A stretch of DNA of 64,000 nt, from the NCBI GenBank assembly GCA_963666755.2, contig CAXXGW010000009.1, forward strand, positions 124,001-188,000, read 5' to 3'. Numbering within the stretch: the first letter of the stretch is position 1; every line of letters begins with the position of its first letter. Below, piece by piece: positions 32,636 to 40,631 of this stretch. Below the pieces are notes generated by a model that had not been told where the DNA came from, did no database searches, and saw nothing but the letters and a program-made list of their open reading frames with translations. The position numbers and the translations under genes are program-made. This DNA is from CAXXOK01 sp963666755 (lineage in GTDB: Bacteria; Bacillota; Clostridia; Christensenellales; Aristaeellaceae).

Positions 32636-34738
32636 ATGCGGTATACCTTTGCACTGGCAGGCAACCAGAACAGCGGCAAGACCACCCTTTTTAACCAACT
32701 GACCGGCAGCAACCAGCACGTGGGCAACTGGCCCGGCGTAACGGTGGAGCAGAAAACCGGCACCATGATCCACCACCACCACGGGCGCCAGACCCACATC
32801 GGCCTGCCCAGCCTGCGCAGGCCCCCCCACGGCGGCGAGGCGCTGCCCCCCGAGTACACCGACGTCACCATTGTGGATTTACCCGGCATCTACTCCCTCA
32901 GCCCCTATTCGATGGAGGAGATCGTCAGCCGCAACTATATCGTGCAGGATAAGCCCGACGTGGTGATCAACTGTGTGGATGCCACCAATCTGGAACGCAA
33001 CCTGTACCTGACCCTGCAACTGCTGGAGCTGGGTCGGCCGACCGTGGTGGCCCTGAACATGATGGACGAGGTGCGCCAGCGCGGCGATACCATCGATCTG
33101 GAGCGCATGGAGCGCACGCTGGGCGTGCCGGTCGTCGCCATCTCTGCCCGTAAGGGAGAAGGGCTGGACGAGCTGGTACGCCGCGCGACCGAGCTTGCCG
33201 AAAAGCAAACCCCGCCCCCGCGGCTGGACATCTGCGACGGCGCGGCGCACAAGGCGCTGCACGCCATCAGCCACCTGATTGAGCCGCAGGCGCTGGGCGC
33301 GGGCATCCGCGCGCGCTACGCGGCCACCAAGCTGTTCGAGGGCGATGCGCCCATGATGGAGCAGCTGGGGCTGGACGCCGAAACCCGCCACATTGTGGAG
33401 GAAATTCTGACCGCGATGGAAAAGGAGCTGGGCATGGAGCGCGCCGCCGTAATGGCGGACACCCGGTACCGCTTTATTGAAAAACTGCTGGCCGATTGCG
33501 TGATCCCGGGCGCGGACGAGCAAGGCAGCCTGAGCGAGCGGCTGGATGCGGTGCTGACCCATCGGGTGCTGGCGATCCCGGTTTTCCTGCTGATGATGCT
33601 GCTGGTGTTTTACATCACCTTTGGGCCGCTGGGTTCGTGGCTGGCCGACGGCTTTGCCGCGCTGGTGGATGCAGGCATCCACGCGGTGGATGCGGCGCTG
33701 GTGCAATGGGGCGTGGCCGACTGGGTACGCGCACTGCTGGTAAACGGTGTGCTGACCGGCGTGGGCAGCGTGCTGAGTTTCCTGCCTACGATCCTGATAC
33801 TGTTCCTGCTGCTGTCCATTTTGGAGGACAGCGGCTACATGGCGCGCGCGGCTTTCCTGATGGATAAACCTTTACGGCGCATCGGGCTGAACGGGCGCGC
33901 GTTTATCCCCATGGTGATGGGCTTTGGCTGTACGGTGCCCGCGGTGATGAGTGCGCGCAGCATGAACACCCAGCGCGACCGCCGCTTTACCATCATGCTG
34001 ACCCCGTTTATGAGCTGCGGGGCCAAGGTGCCGATCTACGCGCTGTTTACGCGGGCGTTTTTCGGTGGCAATCAGGTGCTGGTGATGAGCGTGCTGTACC
34101 TGACCGGCATCGTGATGGCGGTGCTGGCGGGGCTGGTGCTCAAGCGTTTCGTGTTCCACGGGGATGCGTCCCCGTTCCTGATGGAGCTGCCCAAGTACCG
34201 CCTGCCGACCGTGCGCAACGTGGCGCGCCAGCTCTGGGATAAGGGTGGCGATTTTGTCAAGCGCGCGTTTACGGTCATTTTTCTGGCCACGCTGGTGGTG
34301 TGGTTCCTGCAAAGCTTTACCTTTAGTTTGAAGGCCGCGCCGGATGTGGAATCCAGCATTCTGGGCGGGATTGCGGGGCTGCTGACGCCGCTGTTTATCC
34401 CGACCGGGTTTGGCAACGTGGCTGCGACCACCGCGGCGCTGACCGGCATCATGGCCAAGGAGAGCGTGGTGAGCACGCTGGCGGTTTTAAGCGGTGTGGA
34501 CGCGCAAAGCACGGCCATGCTCACGGCGTTGCGCGGGGTATTCCCAAGCACCCTGTCGGCGGCATCTTTCCTGCTGTTTATTCTGCTCTACATGCCTTGC
34601 GTAGCGGCCTTCGCGGCCATGCGCCGGGAGATGGAAAGCGGCCGCGCGGCGCTGCTGACCGTGCTTTCGCAAACGGGGCTGGCGTGGCTGCTGGCGACGC
34701 TTTTGTACCAGACCGGCCGCCTGCTGGGTCTGGGCTGA
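32636..34738 (+). CDS. feoB: FeoB, ferrous iron transporter with N-terminal G domain
   Basis: GTPase-coupled Fe(II) uptake in the cytoplasmic membrane. 700 residues from ATG 32636. G1 is GNQNSGKTT (9-17), G3 VDLPGIYSL, G4 NMMD, G5 ISARKGEG, then the GDI helical domain and the paired Gate regions GFGCTVPAVMSARSM and FMSCGAKVPIYALF that hold the conserved Cys. Between G2 and G3 there is an insert of about 25 residues starting IHHHHGRQTHIG, absent from classical FeoB and rich in His. FeoA is upstream, the Cys-rich FeoB-associated peptide downstream. Confidence 0.96.
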   Translation: MRYTFALAGNQNSGKTTLFNQLTGSNQHVGNWPGVTVEQKTGTMIHHHHGRQTHIGLPSLRRPPHGGEALPPEYTDVTIVDLPGIYSLSPYSMEEIVSRNYIVQDKPDVVINCVDATNLERNLYLTLQLLELGRPTVVALNMMDEVRQRGDTIDLERMERTLGVPVVAISARKGEGLDELVRRATELAEKQTPPPRLDICDGAAHKALHAISHLIEPQALGAGIRARYAATKLFEGDAPMMEQLGLDAETRHIVEEILTAMEKELGMERAAVMADTRYRFIEKLLADCVIPGADEQGSLSERLDAVLTHRVLAIPVFLLMMLLVFYITFGPLGSWLADGFAALVDAGIHAVDAALVQWGVADWVRALLVNGVLTGVGSVLSFLPTILILFLLLSILEDSGYMARAAFLMDKPLRRIGLNGRAFIPMVMGFGCTVPAVMSARSMNTQRDRRFTIMLTPFMSCGAKVPIYALFTRAFFGGNQVLVMSVLYLTGIVMAVLAGLVLKRFVFHGDASPFLMELPKYRLPTVRNVARQLWDKGGDFVKRAFTVIFLATLVVWFLQSFTFSLKAAPDVESSILGGIAGLLTPLFIPTGFGNVAATTAALTGIMAKESVVSTLAVLSGVDAQSTAMLTALRGVFPSTLSAASFLLFILLYMPCVAAFAAMRREMESGRAALLTVLSQTGLAWLLATLLYQTGRLLGLG

Positions 34739-34751
34739 ACGGAGGGAGAAC

Positions 34752-34940
34752 ATGCTCGGTACCACCTTATCCATCGTGATCCCGCTGGTGGTGATCGCCT
34801 ACGGAATCTGGCTGGCGGTGCGCATGGTGCGCAACCGCAAAACAGGCGGCTGCGCGGGCGGTTGCGGGGGTTGCCCCTATGCCGGAGAGTGCCATGTAAA
34901 GGATGCGCGCCCCCGTAAGGAGGAACGCCGCGATGGCTGA
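34752..34940 (+). CDS. FeoB-associated Cys-rich membrane protein
   Basis: 62 residues from ATG 34752 after GGAGGGAG. One membrane helix (LSIVIPLVVIAYGIWLAV) followed by a basic turn and the Cys cluster GGCAGGCGGCPYAGECH (four Cys), the layout of the FeoB_associated family. Thought to take the place of FeoC in Firmicutes. The end overlaps the nrdG start by eight bases, so iron uptake and the iron-sulfur activase are co-translated. Confidence 0.88.
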   Translation: MLGTTLSIVIPLVVIAYGIWLAVRMVRNRKTGGCAGGCGGCPYAGECHVKDARPRKEERRDG

Positions 34941-35454
34941 CACGCTTCGCCTTTACGGGCTGGTAACCGACAGCATTGTGGACGGGCCGGGCTATCGCAC
35001 GTCGGTTTTTACGCAGGGCTGCCCCCACGGTTGCCCCGGCTGCCATAACCCCGAAAGCCACGCGCTGGACGGCGGCACCCTGTGGTCGCTGGACGAGATT
35101 GAGAAACGCTTTACGGGTAACCCGCTGCTCAGCGGCATTACGCTGTCGGGCGGCGAGCCGTTCCTGCAGGCGGCGGGCTGCGCCGAGGTGGCGCGCCGTG
35201 CCCACGCCCGCGGGCTGAATGTGTGGACGTATACCGGCTACCTGTATGAAACGCTGACCGACATGGCCCGGGAGGATGCGGGAGTGCGCGCACTGCTGGA
35301 ACAGACCGATGTGCTGGTGGACGGCCCCTTTGTGCTTCAGGAGCGCTCGTTGGAACTGGAGTTTCGCGGCAGCCGTAACCAGCGCCTGATCGACCTGAAC
35401 CGTACGCGGCAGACCGGAACGCTGACCCTGTACACCGCGCCCGAGTGGGCATAG
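34933..35454 (+). CDS. nrdG: anaerobic ribonucleotide reductase activating protein (radical SAM)
   Basis: Radical-SAM activase that makes the glycyl radical in NrdD under anaerobic conditions. 173 residues from ATG 34933 after TAAGGAGG. Cluster motif CPHGCPGCHN (CxxxCxxC with aromatic-free spacing), TLSGGEPFLQ, VWTYTGYLYE and VLVDGPFVLQERSLELEFRGSRNQRLID are the NrdG blocks. No nrdD is in the window. Its place after the Feo genes makes biological sense because the enzyme needs an Fe-S cluster. Confidence 0.93.
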   Translation: MADTLRLYGLVTDSIVDGPGYRTSVFTQGCPHGCPGCHNPESHALDGGTLWSLDEIEKRFTGNPLLSGITLSGGEPFLQAAGCAEVARRAHARGLNVWTYTGYLYETLTDMAREDAGVRALLEQTDVLVDGPFVLQERSLELEFRGSRNQRLIDLNRTRQTGTLTLYTAPEWA

Positions 35455-35471
35455 CGAAGGAGACGTTTGGC

Positions 35472-36467
35472 ATGGCGAAACGACTGGCGCTTTTGGCCAC
35501 GGGCGGCACCATCGCCTGCACGCCCGGCGCGCATGGGTTGACCCCCACCCTGACAGCGGCGGATTTGCTTAAACCTGTGGAGGATAGCCTCCCCTGCGAG
35601 GTGGTTCCGCAGGATGTGTTCCTGATGGATTCCAGCAATATGCAGCCGGAGGAGTGGAGCACGCTGGCCCGCGCCGTGGATGAGGCGTTGCGGGATTGCG
35701 ACGGCGTGGTCATCACCCACGGCACGGACACCATGGCCTATACCGCGTCGGCCCTGAGCTTCATGCTGGCGGGCGTACCCAAGCCCGTGATCCTCACGGG
35801 GTCGCAACTGCCGCTGCTGCACCCGCTTACCGATGCGCGCGGCAACCTGCGCCACGCGCTGGCGGCAGCGACGCAGCCGGTGGGCGGCGTGTATGTGTGC
35901 TTTGATTACCGGCTGATTTCCGGCGCGCGCTGCGTCAAGACCCACACAACCGCCATGGACGCGTTTTCCAGCATCAACGCGCCACAGGCGGGGTTTTTCG
36001 ACGTGGAGGGCGTGCACGTGAACCATCCACAGGGGTTTACCCCGGCCGACGGCATGGGCGCGGAGTATCGCCTGCGGGAGCAGCTGGATGCACGGGTGTT
36101 TTTGTTAAAGCTTGTGCCCGGCACCTCGCCGGACGTGTTCCGGTTTGTAAGGGAAGCGGGTTATCGCGGGCTGGTGATCGAGGCGTTCGGGCTGGGCGGC
36201 CTGCATTACATCCGCCGTAATTTGGTGGAGGCGCTGCGTGAGCTGGCGGAAAGCGGCGTGTATGTGCTGGTGGTCAGCCAATGCCTGTATGAAAAGGCTG
36301 ATTTGACGGTGTATGAGGTTGGGCGCGGCATGATGCGCGAGCAGGTGCACAGCGGTCGGGATATGACGACCGAAGCCGCGGTGACGAAGCTCATGTGGGC
36401 GTTGGCCCAATCGGATCCCACCGCGCTGCTGCGGAACTCGCTGGTCGGAGAAATGACCCAAGCCTGA
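35472..36467 (+). CDS. ansA: L-asparaginase, type I (cytoplasmic)
   Basis: Hydrolyses asparagine to aspartate and ammonia. 331 residues from ATG 35472 after GAAGGAGA, no signal peptide. First catalytic Thr in LLATGGTIACT (Thr13), the second in VVITHGTDTMAYTASAL (Thr82, Asp83-equivalent Asp86), and Lys in the DARGNL segment region; DSSNMQPEEW binds the substrate carboxylate. Last gene of the Feo run; the 3' repeat of family B begins 16 bases after its stop. Confidence 0.94.
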   Translation: MAKRLALLATGGTIACTPGAHGLTPTLTAADLLKPVEDSLPCEVVPQDVFLMDSSNMQPEEWSTLARAVDEALRDCDGVVITHGTDTMAYTASALSFMLAGVPKPVILTGSQLPLLHPLTDARGNLRHALAAATQPVGGVYVCFDYRLISGARCVKTHTTAMDAFSSINAPQAGFFDVEGVHVNHPQGFTPADGMGAEYRLREQLDARVFLLKLVPGTSPDVFRFVREAGYRGLVIEAFGLGGLHYIRRNLVEALRELAESGVYVLVVSQCLYEKADLTVYEVGRGMMREQVHSGRDMTTEAAVTKLMWALAQSDPTALLRNSLVGEMTQA

Positions 36468-36482
36468 TAGCCGGGGAAAAGT

Positions 36483-36714
36483 GGAGGTGCAGGAGGCACT
36501 GCCTCCTGCCGGGGCTTGGGCGCCGGAGGGAAGCGTGCGGCCAGTGGCCGCTTCGCCGCAGGCGAAATCGACCCGCAGGCGGGGCGTGAAACGAGCAGGC
36601 AAACGATAGTGCAGCCTGCGAAGCTTGAACGCCCGGGACGGCGCCCCAAAGCCCTACGCCGCAGCGCCTGCACACAAGCGCGCGAACAGCGCCGCAGGCA
36701 CTATGAGGCGCGCG
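36483..36714 (+). repeat. about 230-bp 3'-end repeat (family B), copy 1
   Basis: Begins with the hairpin GCAGGAGG-CACTG-CCTCCTGC, continues with conserved GC-rich segments (GGCGTGAAACGAGCAGGCAA among them) and ends with the module shared with family A: CGCCGCAGCG, GCGCGAACAGCGCCGCAGGC, ATGAGGCGCGCG. It starts 16 bases after the ansA stop. Confidence 0.85.
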
Positions 36715-36754
36715 GCCATAGCATTCAACCCGGTTTCAGGACTGCTTAAAAAGC

Positions 36755-36984
36755 GGAGGTGCAGGAGGCATTGCCTCCTGCCGGGGCTTGGGCGCCGGAG
36801 GGAAGCGTGCGGCCAGTGGCCGCTTCGCCGCAGGCGAAAGCGACCCGCAGGCGGGGCGTGAAACGAGCAGGCAAGCGGCAGCGCGGCCTGCGAAGCTTGA
36901 ACGCCCGGATGAGCCCCAAAGCCCTACGCCGCAGCGCCTGCACACAAGCGCGCGAACAGCGCCGCAGGCGCTATGAGGCGCGCG
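36755..36984 (+). repeat. about 230-bp 3'-end repeat (family B), copy 2
   Basis: Tandem copy, 272 bp after copy 1, nearly identical; the hairpin reads GCAGGAGGCATTGCCTCCTG. Small open frames in Arg/Ala-rich phases run through both copies but are not kept in length at the third copy. Confidence 0.85.
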
Positions 36985-37017
36985 ACAACAGCGCATTGCC
37001 GTTTTTCATCAAGGAAG

Positions 37018-37053
37018 GCGAACCCGGCATAAAATATGCCGGGCTCGCTTTTT
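37018..37053. terminator. bidirectional terminator between ansA repeats and the two-component genes
   Basis: GCGAACCCGGCAT (37018-37030) pairs with ATGCCGGGCTCGC (37036-37048) with one mismatch, followed by TTTTTCG; an outer GGAAGGCGA/TCGCCTTCC pair closes it. It serves the plus strand and probably also the histidine kinase message arriving on the minus strand. Confidence 0.75.
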
Positions 37054-37148
37054 CGATTAGTAAATCGGAATCGCCTTCCATGCCACACATCCGCACACCC
37101 GCGCGCAGAACCGTACAACCTCCGCGCACAATGCTCCCCTTGCGGGCC

Positions 37149-38384
37149 TCAGACACCGCTCTGCCTTGCGGGCTCCGTACCGGGCAGCCGCACATAGAAC
37201 GTATTGACCCGCACGCCGTCGCTCTGGGCCCAGATGCGGCCGCCGTGCTCCTGCACAATGCTCTGCGCAATGGCCAGCCCCAGCCCGTAGCCTTTCTGCT
37301 CCCCACGGGATTTGTCCGAGCGGTAAAAACGCTCGAAGATGTTGCGGCATTCTTCCGGCGGCAGCGGTGCGCCCTCACTGGCGACGGTCAGCTGCAGTTC
37401 CTTCTTGCCCACCGCCTCCAGCCGCACGCGGATGGGGCTGCCGGGCTCGCCGTACTTGCCGGCGTTGTCCAACAGAATCTCCACCATTTGTCGCAGCCGC
37501 GTGGGGTCGCCGGTTACGGTCAGGTTTTCCGCAGCCTGACAATCCAGCGTGCGGCCCTGATCGTACACGGCAGGCTCCATGGTCAGGGTGGCGCTGGTTA
37601 CCAGATAACTGAGGTTCACGGCCTCGCAGGCGGTCGGCGCGGGTCGGCTGTCGGCGCGGGCCAGGGCAAGCAGGTTTTCCACCAGCCCTTTCATGCGCTG
37701 GGCTTCGGCCTGTATGTTTTCCAACCGCATGCGGTTCTTTTCGTCGGTTACGGCGTGTGAGGCCAGCACCATATCGGTGTTGGAAAGCACCACCGTGAGC
37801 GGCGTTTTCAGCTCGTGGGAGGCGTCGGCCACAAACTGGCGCTGCTTCTCCCAGGCGGTTTCGACAGGGCGGATCATCCAGCGGGAAAGCAGCATGCTTA
37901 CCAGAAAAAACGCGCCGATTGCGCCTACGCCGATCACCGCGCTGTATAACAGCTGCGCGTTCAGAGCGCTGCGCTCCATGATGGTGTCGGTCAGGAAATA
38001 GACGGCGCTGCCGTCGGTGTCGGTGCGGCGGTGGTAGCGCAGGTCGTAGGCCGAGGTCAGGCCGTTATCCTCCGGCTGTGTGGTCAGGTTTTGGAGAACC
38101 GTGGTCAGGGCCGCGTCATCCAGATAGTAAATCTGGTTCTGCTGGATGGTAACCTCGCCCTCCGCGCTTACGCGGCCGATGGCGATGGGCATGTCGATCT
38201 TGCCCGGCTCGCGGGCCGTATCGTCCTGCTGGTCGCGCGCGGGCGGCTTCTGGAACGCACTGAAGCTGCGACGCTCAAAATCCGTTTTGGCGGTAATGAA
38301 CAGCCCCGCCAGGATGCCGACCAGAAACAGGCAGACGACCGCCATCAGCACCACAATGAATTTTTTACGCAGTTTGCGGATCAT
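37149..38384 (-). CDS. sensor histidine kinase, EnvZ/VanS-type layout
   Basis: 411 residues from ATG 38384, overlapping the regulator stop (ATGA), so coupled. TM1 at about 9-30 (FIVVLMAVVCLFLVGILAGLF), an extracellular loop of about 110 residues, TM2 at 147-168, then the H box FVADASHELKTPLTVVL with His190, N box QMVEILLDNAGKYG, G1 and a G2 KGYGLGLAIAQSIVQEHGG. Partner of the OmpR-type regulator. The pair is divergent from a MacB-type export operon and shares a symmetric promoter with it, so it probably senses the exported compound or envelope stress and controls the exporter. Confidence 0.93.
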   Translation of the reverse strand: MIRKLRKKFIVVLMAVVCLFLVGILAGLFITAKTDFERRSFSAFQKPPARDQQDDTAREPGKIDMPIAIGRVSAEGEVTIQQNQIYYLDDAALTTVLQNLTTQPEDNGLTSAYDLRYHRRTDTDGSAVYFLTDTIMERSALNAQLLYSAVIGVGAIGAFFLVSMLLSRWMIRPVETAWEKQRQFVADASHELKTPLTVVLSNTDMVLASHAVTDEKNRMRLENIQAEAQRMKGLVENLLALARADSRPAPTACEAVNLSYLVTSATLTMEPAVYDQGRTLDCQAAENLTVTGDPTRLRQMVEILLDNAGKYGEPGSPIRVRLEAVGKKELQLTVASEGAPLPPEECRNIFERFYRSDKSRGEQKGYGLGLAIAQSIVQEHGGRIWAQSDGVRVNTFYVRLPGTEPARQSGV

Positions 38385-39058
38385 GCCTTACCCTCCTCCA
38401 ATCGGTAGCCGAGGCGGCGCACCACGCTCAGCGATACGGTGGAGCGCAGCAGCTGCAGTTTTTTACGCAGGAAGGAGATGTACGCCTCCACATTGTTGTC
38501 ACCCGCATCGGTATCGTAGCCCCACACTTTCAGGAGCAGCGTTTCCTTGGGTAAAATGGCGTTGTGGCTGACCATCAGCAGCCGGAGAATTTCCAGCTCC
38601 TTGGCGCTCAGGGTAAGCGAGCGCTCGCCGCAGCGCAGCGTGCCCATGGAGGGCAGCAGCGTTAAATCCCCGAAGCGCAGCCGTTCGGGGGTAATGTCCC
38701 CCTGCCGGCGCAGCACAGCCCGCAGGCAGGCCAGAAACTCTGCGTTTTCAAACGGCTTGGTCAGGTAATAATCCGCGCCCAGATCCAGCCCGTGCACGCG
38801 ATCGGTCAGGTCGCTTTTGGCGGTCAGCATCAGCACGGGGGTCTGCACCCCTGCCTTGCGCAGGCGCTTGAGCACCTCAAACCCGTCCAGCCGGGGCAGC
38901 ATCACATCCAGCACCAGTGCGTCATAGATGCCGGTCAGGGCGTTGTCCAGCCCGGTCTCGCCGTCGTTGGCTACGTCGGCGGCATAGCCTTCCTCGCCGG
39001 TCATATCCGCCAGCGTCGCGGCCAGCCGCACTTCATCTTCAATAATCAGGATCCGCAT
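38381..39058 (-). CDS. OmpR/PhoB-family response regulator of the export operon
   Basis: 225 residues from ATG 39058. REC domain with phospho-acceptor Asp51 in LVLDVMLPRLDGF and Lys101 in YYLTKPFENAEF, and a winged-helix output domain (LTLSAKELEILRLLMVSHN, ETLLLKVWGYDTDAGDNNVEAYISFLRKKL). Regulators of this kind bind direct repeats spaced about 11 bp; exactly such boxes lie in its own upstream region at 39158-39208. Autoregulation and activation of the divergent exporter are inferred. Confidence 0.95.
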   Translation of the reverse strand: MRILIIEDEVRLAATLADMTGEEGYAADVANDGETGLDNALTGIYDALVLDVMLPRLDGFEVLKRLRKAGVQTPVLMLTAKSDLTDRVHGLDLGADYYLTKPFENAEFLACLRAVLRRQGDITPERLRFGDLTLLPSMGTLRCGERSLTLSAKELEILRLLMVSHNAILPKETLLLKVWGYDTDAGDNNVEAYISFLRKKLQLLRSTVSLSVVRRLGYRLEEGKA

Positions 39059-39142
39059 CCTACGCCCCTCTTTCGCCGCCGCGCGGTCAAGCCCCGTCAA
39101 GCACAGTGTACCACAGGCGAAGCCCTCCTGTCGCCTGGTGCG

Positions 39143-39223
39143 ATCATACTTGTAAAACCTGAAACGAACCTGAAAGAAAAACAGCCCTGTTTTCAGCTTC
39201 GTTTCAGGTTTTACGGCTATGCT
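39143..39223. promoter_or_regulatory. symmetric divergent promoter with response-regulator boxes
   Basis: A 17-bp perfect inverted repeat, GTAAAACCTGAAACGAA (39152-39168) and its complement (39198-39214), carries CCTGAAA at 39158 and 39169 on one side and TTTCAG at 39191 and 39202 on the other: two pairs of boxes, each with an 11-bp period. On both sides the box pair ends nine bases before a -10 element, TATGAT (minus, 39148-39143) and TATGCT (plus, 39218-39223). No normal -35 boxes are present, as at activator-dependent promoters. Confidence 0.75.
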
Positions 39224-39314
39224 TTGCAGGTAAGCCGGTACAGCCCGCAGGGTGCGGGCCCCGCGCCGCAGGCCGCCCCCGGGCGCGCCGTGCTTTTGGG
39301 AAAGGGATGGCACA

Positions 39315-40631
39315 ATGCCGGAGCAACCGAAAAAGAAGAAGGCGCTGAAACGGACGCTCAAGACGCTGCTCACCTGCACGCTGGTCGCGCTGGCAGTGTG
39401 GATCGCCTGGGTCACGCTGGCGCCGATGCTGACCGCCAACGCGATTACGACCTATGACAGCTATACCGTCGCAACCGGGGATATCCAGACCGAGAAAAGT
39501 TTCAGCGCCAGCCTGGACGTTAAAAAGTCGGAATCCTTTAAAAGTGATGAAGAATGCACCGTTCGCGCCATCTACGTACAGTCGGGCGATACGGTTAAAA
39601 AGGGCGACGCGCTGATGCTCTTGTCCACCGGCGAGGTGTTCTACGCCAGCTTCGACGGCGTGGTAAACGAAATCCGCGTGGATGTGGGCGATTGGCTGTG
39701 GCCCAACTTTAACGCGGTGCAGATTTGCGATCTGGTGAATCTGGAAGTGAGCCTGTATGTGGATGAGTATGATATCCATGAGCTTTCTCTGGGGCAGAGC
39801 TGTACGGTGCGGATCATATCCCTCGGGCAGGATTACGATACCGTAATTGCCCACATCAACCGCGTGTCGCAATCGCAGAACAGCGTGGCGTTTTTCGCCG
39901 TAACCTGCGATCTGACCGCGCCGGAAAACGTGCTGCCCGGCATGCAGGCGACCGTGACCATCCCCTCGACGGCGGTACAGGGCGTGCTCACGTTGCCCAT
40001 GGCGGCGCTGAGCTTTGACGATGACCGCAACCCCTACGTGCTGGTAAAGGACGCGTCCGGCGCGTATGTGCAAACTCCGGTGGAAACGGGGCTGACCGAC
40101 GGCATGACCATCGAAATCAAGAGCGGCCTGTCCGAGGGGCAAACCGTGTACGTCGTATCCGGTACGGAAAGCGCCGAAGCCTCCGTTACGATGGATACGC
40201 TCTACCAGGCTATTTTCGGCAAGACTGTGATTATTAACGACGCCAGCGACCGTCAGGGTGGCGGCGGCCAGAACGGGGAGGGCATGCCGTCCTTCGGCGA
40301 AGGCGGCGCCGCTCCGGGCGGCGATACCGCCGGCACCTTGCCCGCACAGGGCGATACGGCAGCTGTATCCACCGGCGATGCAACCGGGGCCGCCGATGCG
40401 GCCGGGGTCGCACCAGCCGCTACGGCAGGCACGGCGGCATCTGTGAGCCCGGAGGCCACACCGGCCGCCGATGCGACCGCCTCGGCTACCGCCGCGCAGG
40501 GCGGCACCGGCCTCCCGCCCAGCGGCGGCCCCGGCGGGCCGGGCGCACCGGGCAGCAGTGCCGATACGGGCGCCACCGCGACGCAAACCCCAACCGCCAC
40601 CCAGGAGGAGGAAACCAGCCATGTGGAGTAA
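39315..40631 (+). CDS. membrane-fusion (HlyD/MacA-like) adaptor, anchored, pair A1
   Basis: 438 residues from ATG 39315. Basic start (MPEQPKKKKALKRTLK), one membrane helix (LLTCTLVALAVWIAWVTLAPML), then a barrel-sandwich (lipoyl-like) half SFKSDEECTVRAIYVQSGDTVKKGDALMLL, FDGVVNEIRVDVGDW, a beta-barrel and the family end LPMAALSFDDDRNPYVLV, VETGLTDGMTIEIKSGLSEGQTVYVV. From 300 on the chain is a Gly/Ala/Thr/Pro-rich linker ending just before the next gene. Paralogue of the adaptor at 44805-45842. Links the exporter permease to extracellular steps; first gene of the seven-gene operon. Confidence 0.85.
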   Translation: MPEQPKKKKALKRTLKTLLTCTLVALAVWIAWVTLAPMLTANAITTYDSYTVATGDIQTEKSFSASLDVKKSESFKSDEECTVRAIYVQSGDTVKKGDALMLLSTGEVFYASFDGVVNEIRVDVGDWLWPNFNAVQICDLVNLEVSLYVDEYDIHELSLGQSCTVRIISLGQDYDTVIAHINRVSQSQNSVAFFAVTCDLTAPENVLPGMQATVTIPSTAVQGVLTLPMAALSFDDDRNPYVLVKDASGAYVQTPVETGLTDGMTIEIKSGLSEGQTVYVVSGTESAEASVTMDTLYQAIFGKTVIINDASDRQGGGGQNGEGMPSFGEGGAAPGGDTAGTLPAQGDTAAVSTGDATGAADAAGVAPAATAGTAASVSPEATPAADATASATAAQGGTGLPPSGGPGGPGAPGSSADTGATATQTPTATQEEETSHVE

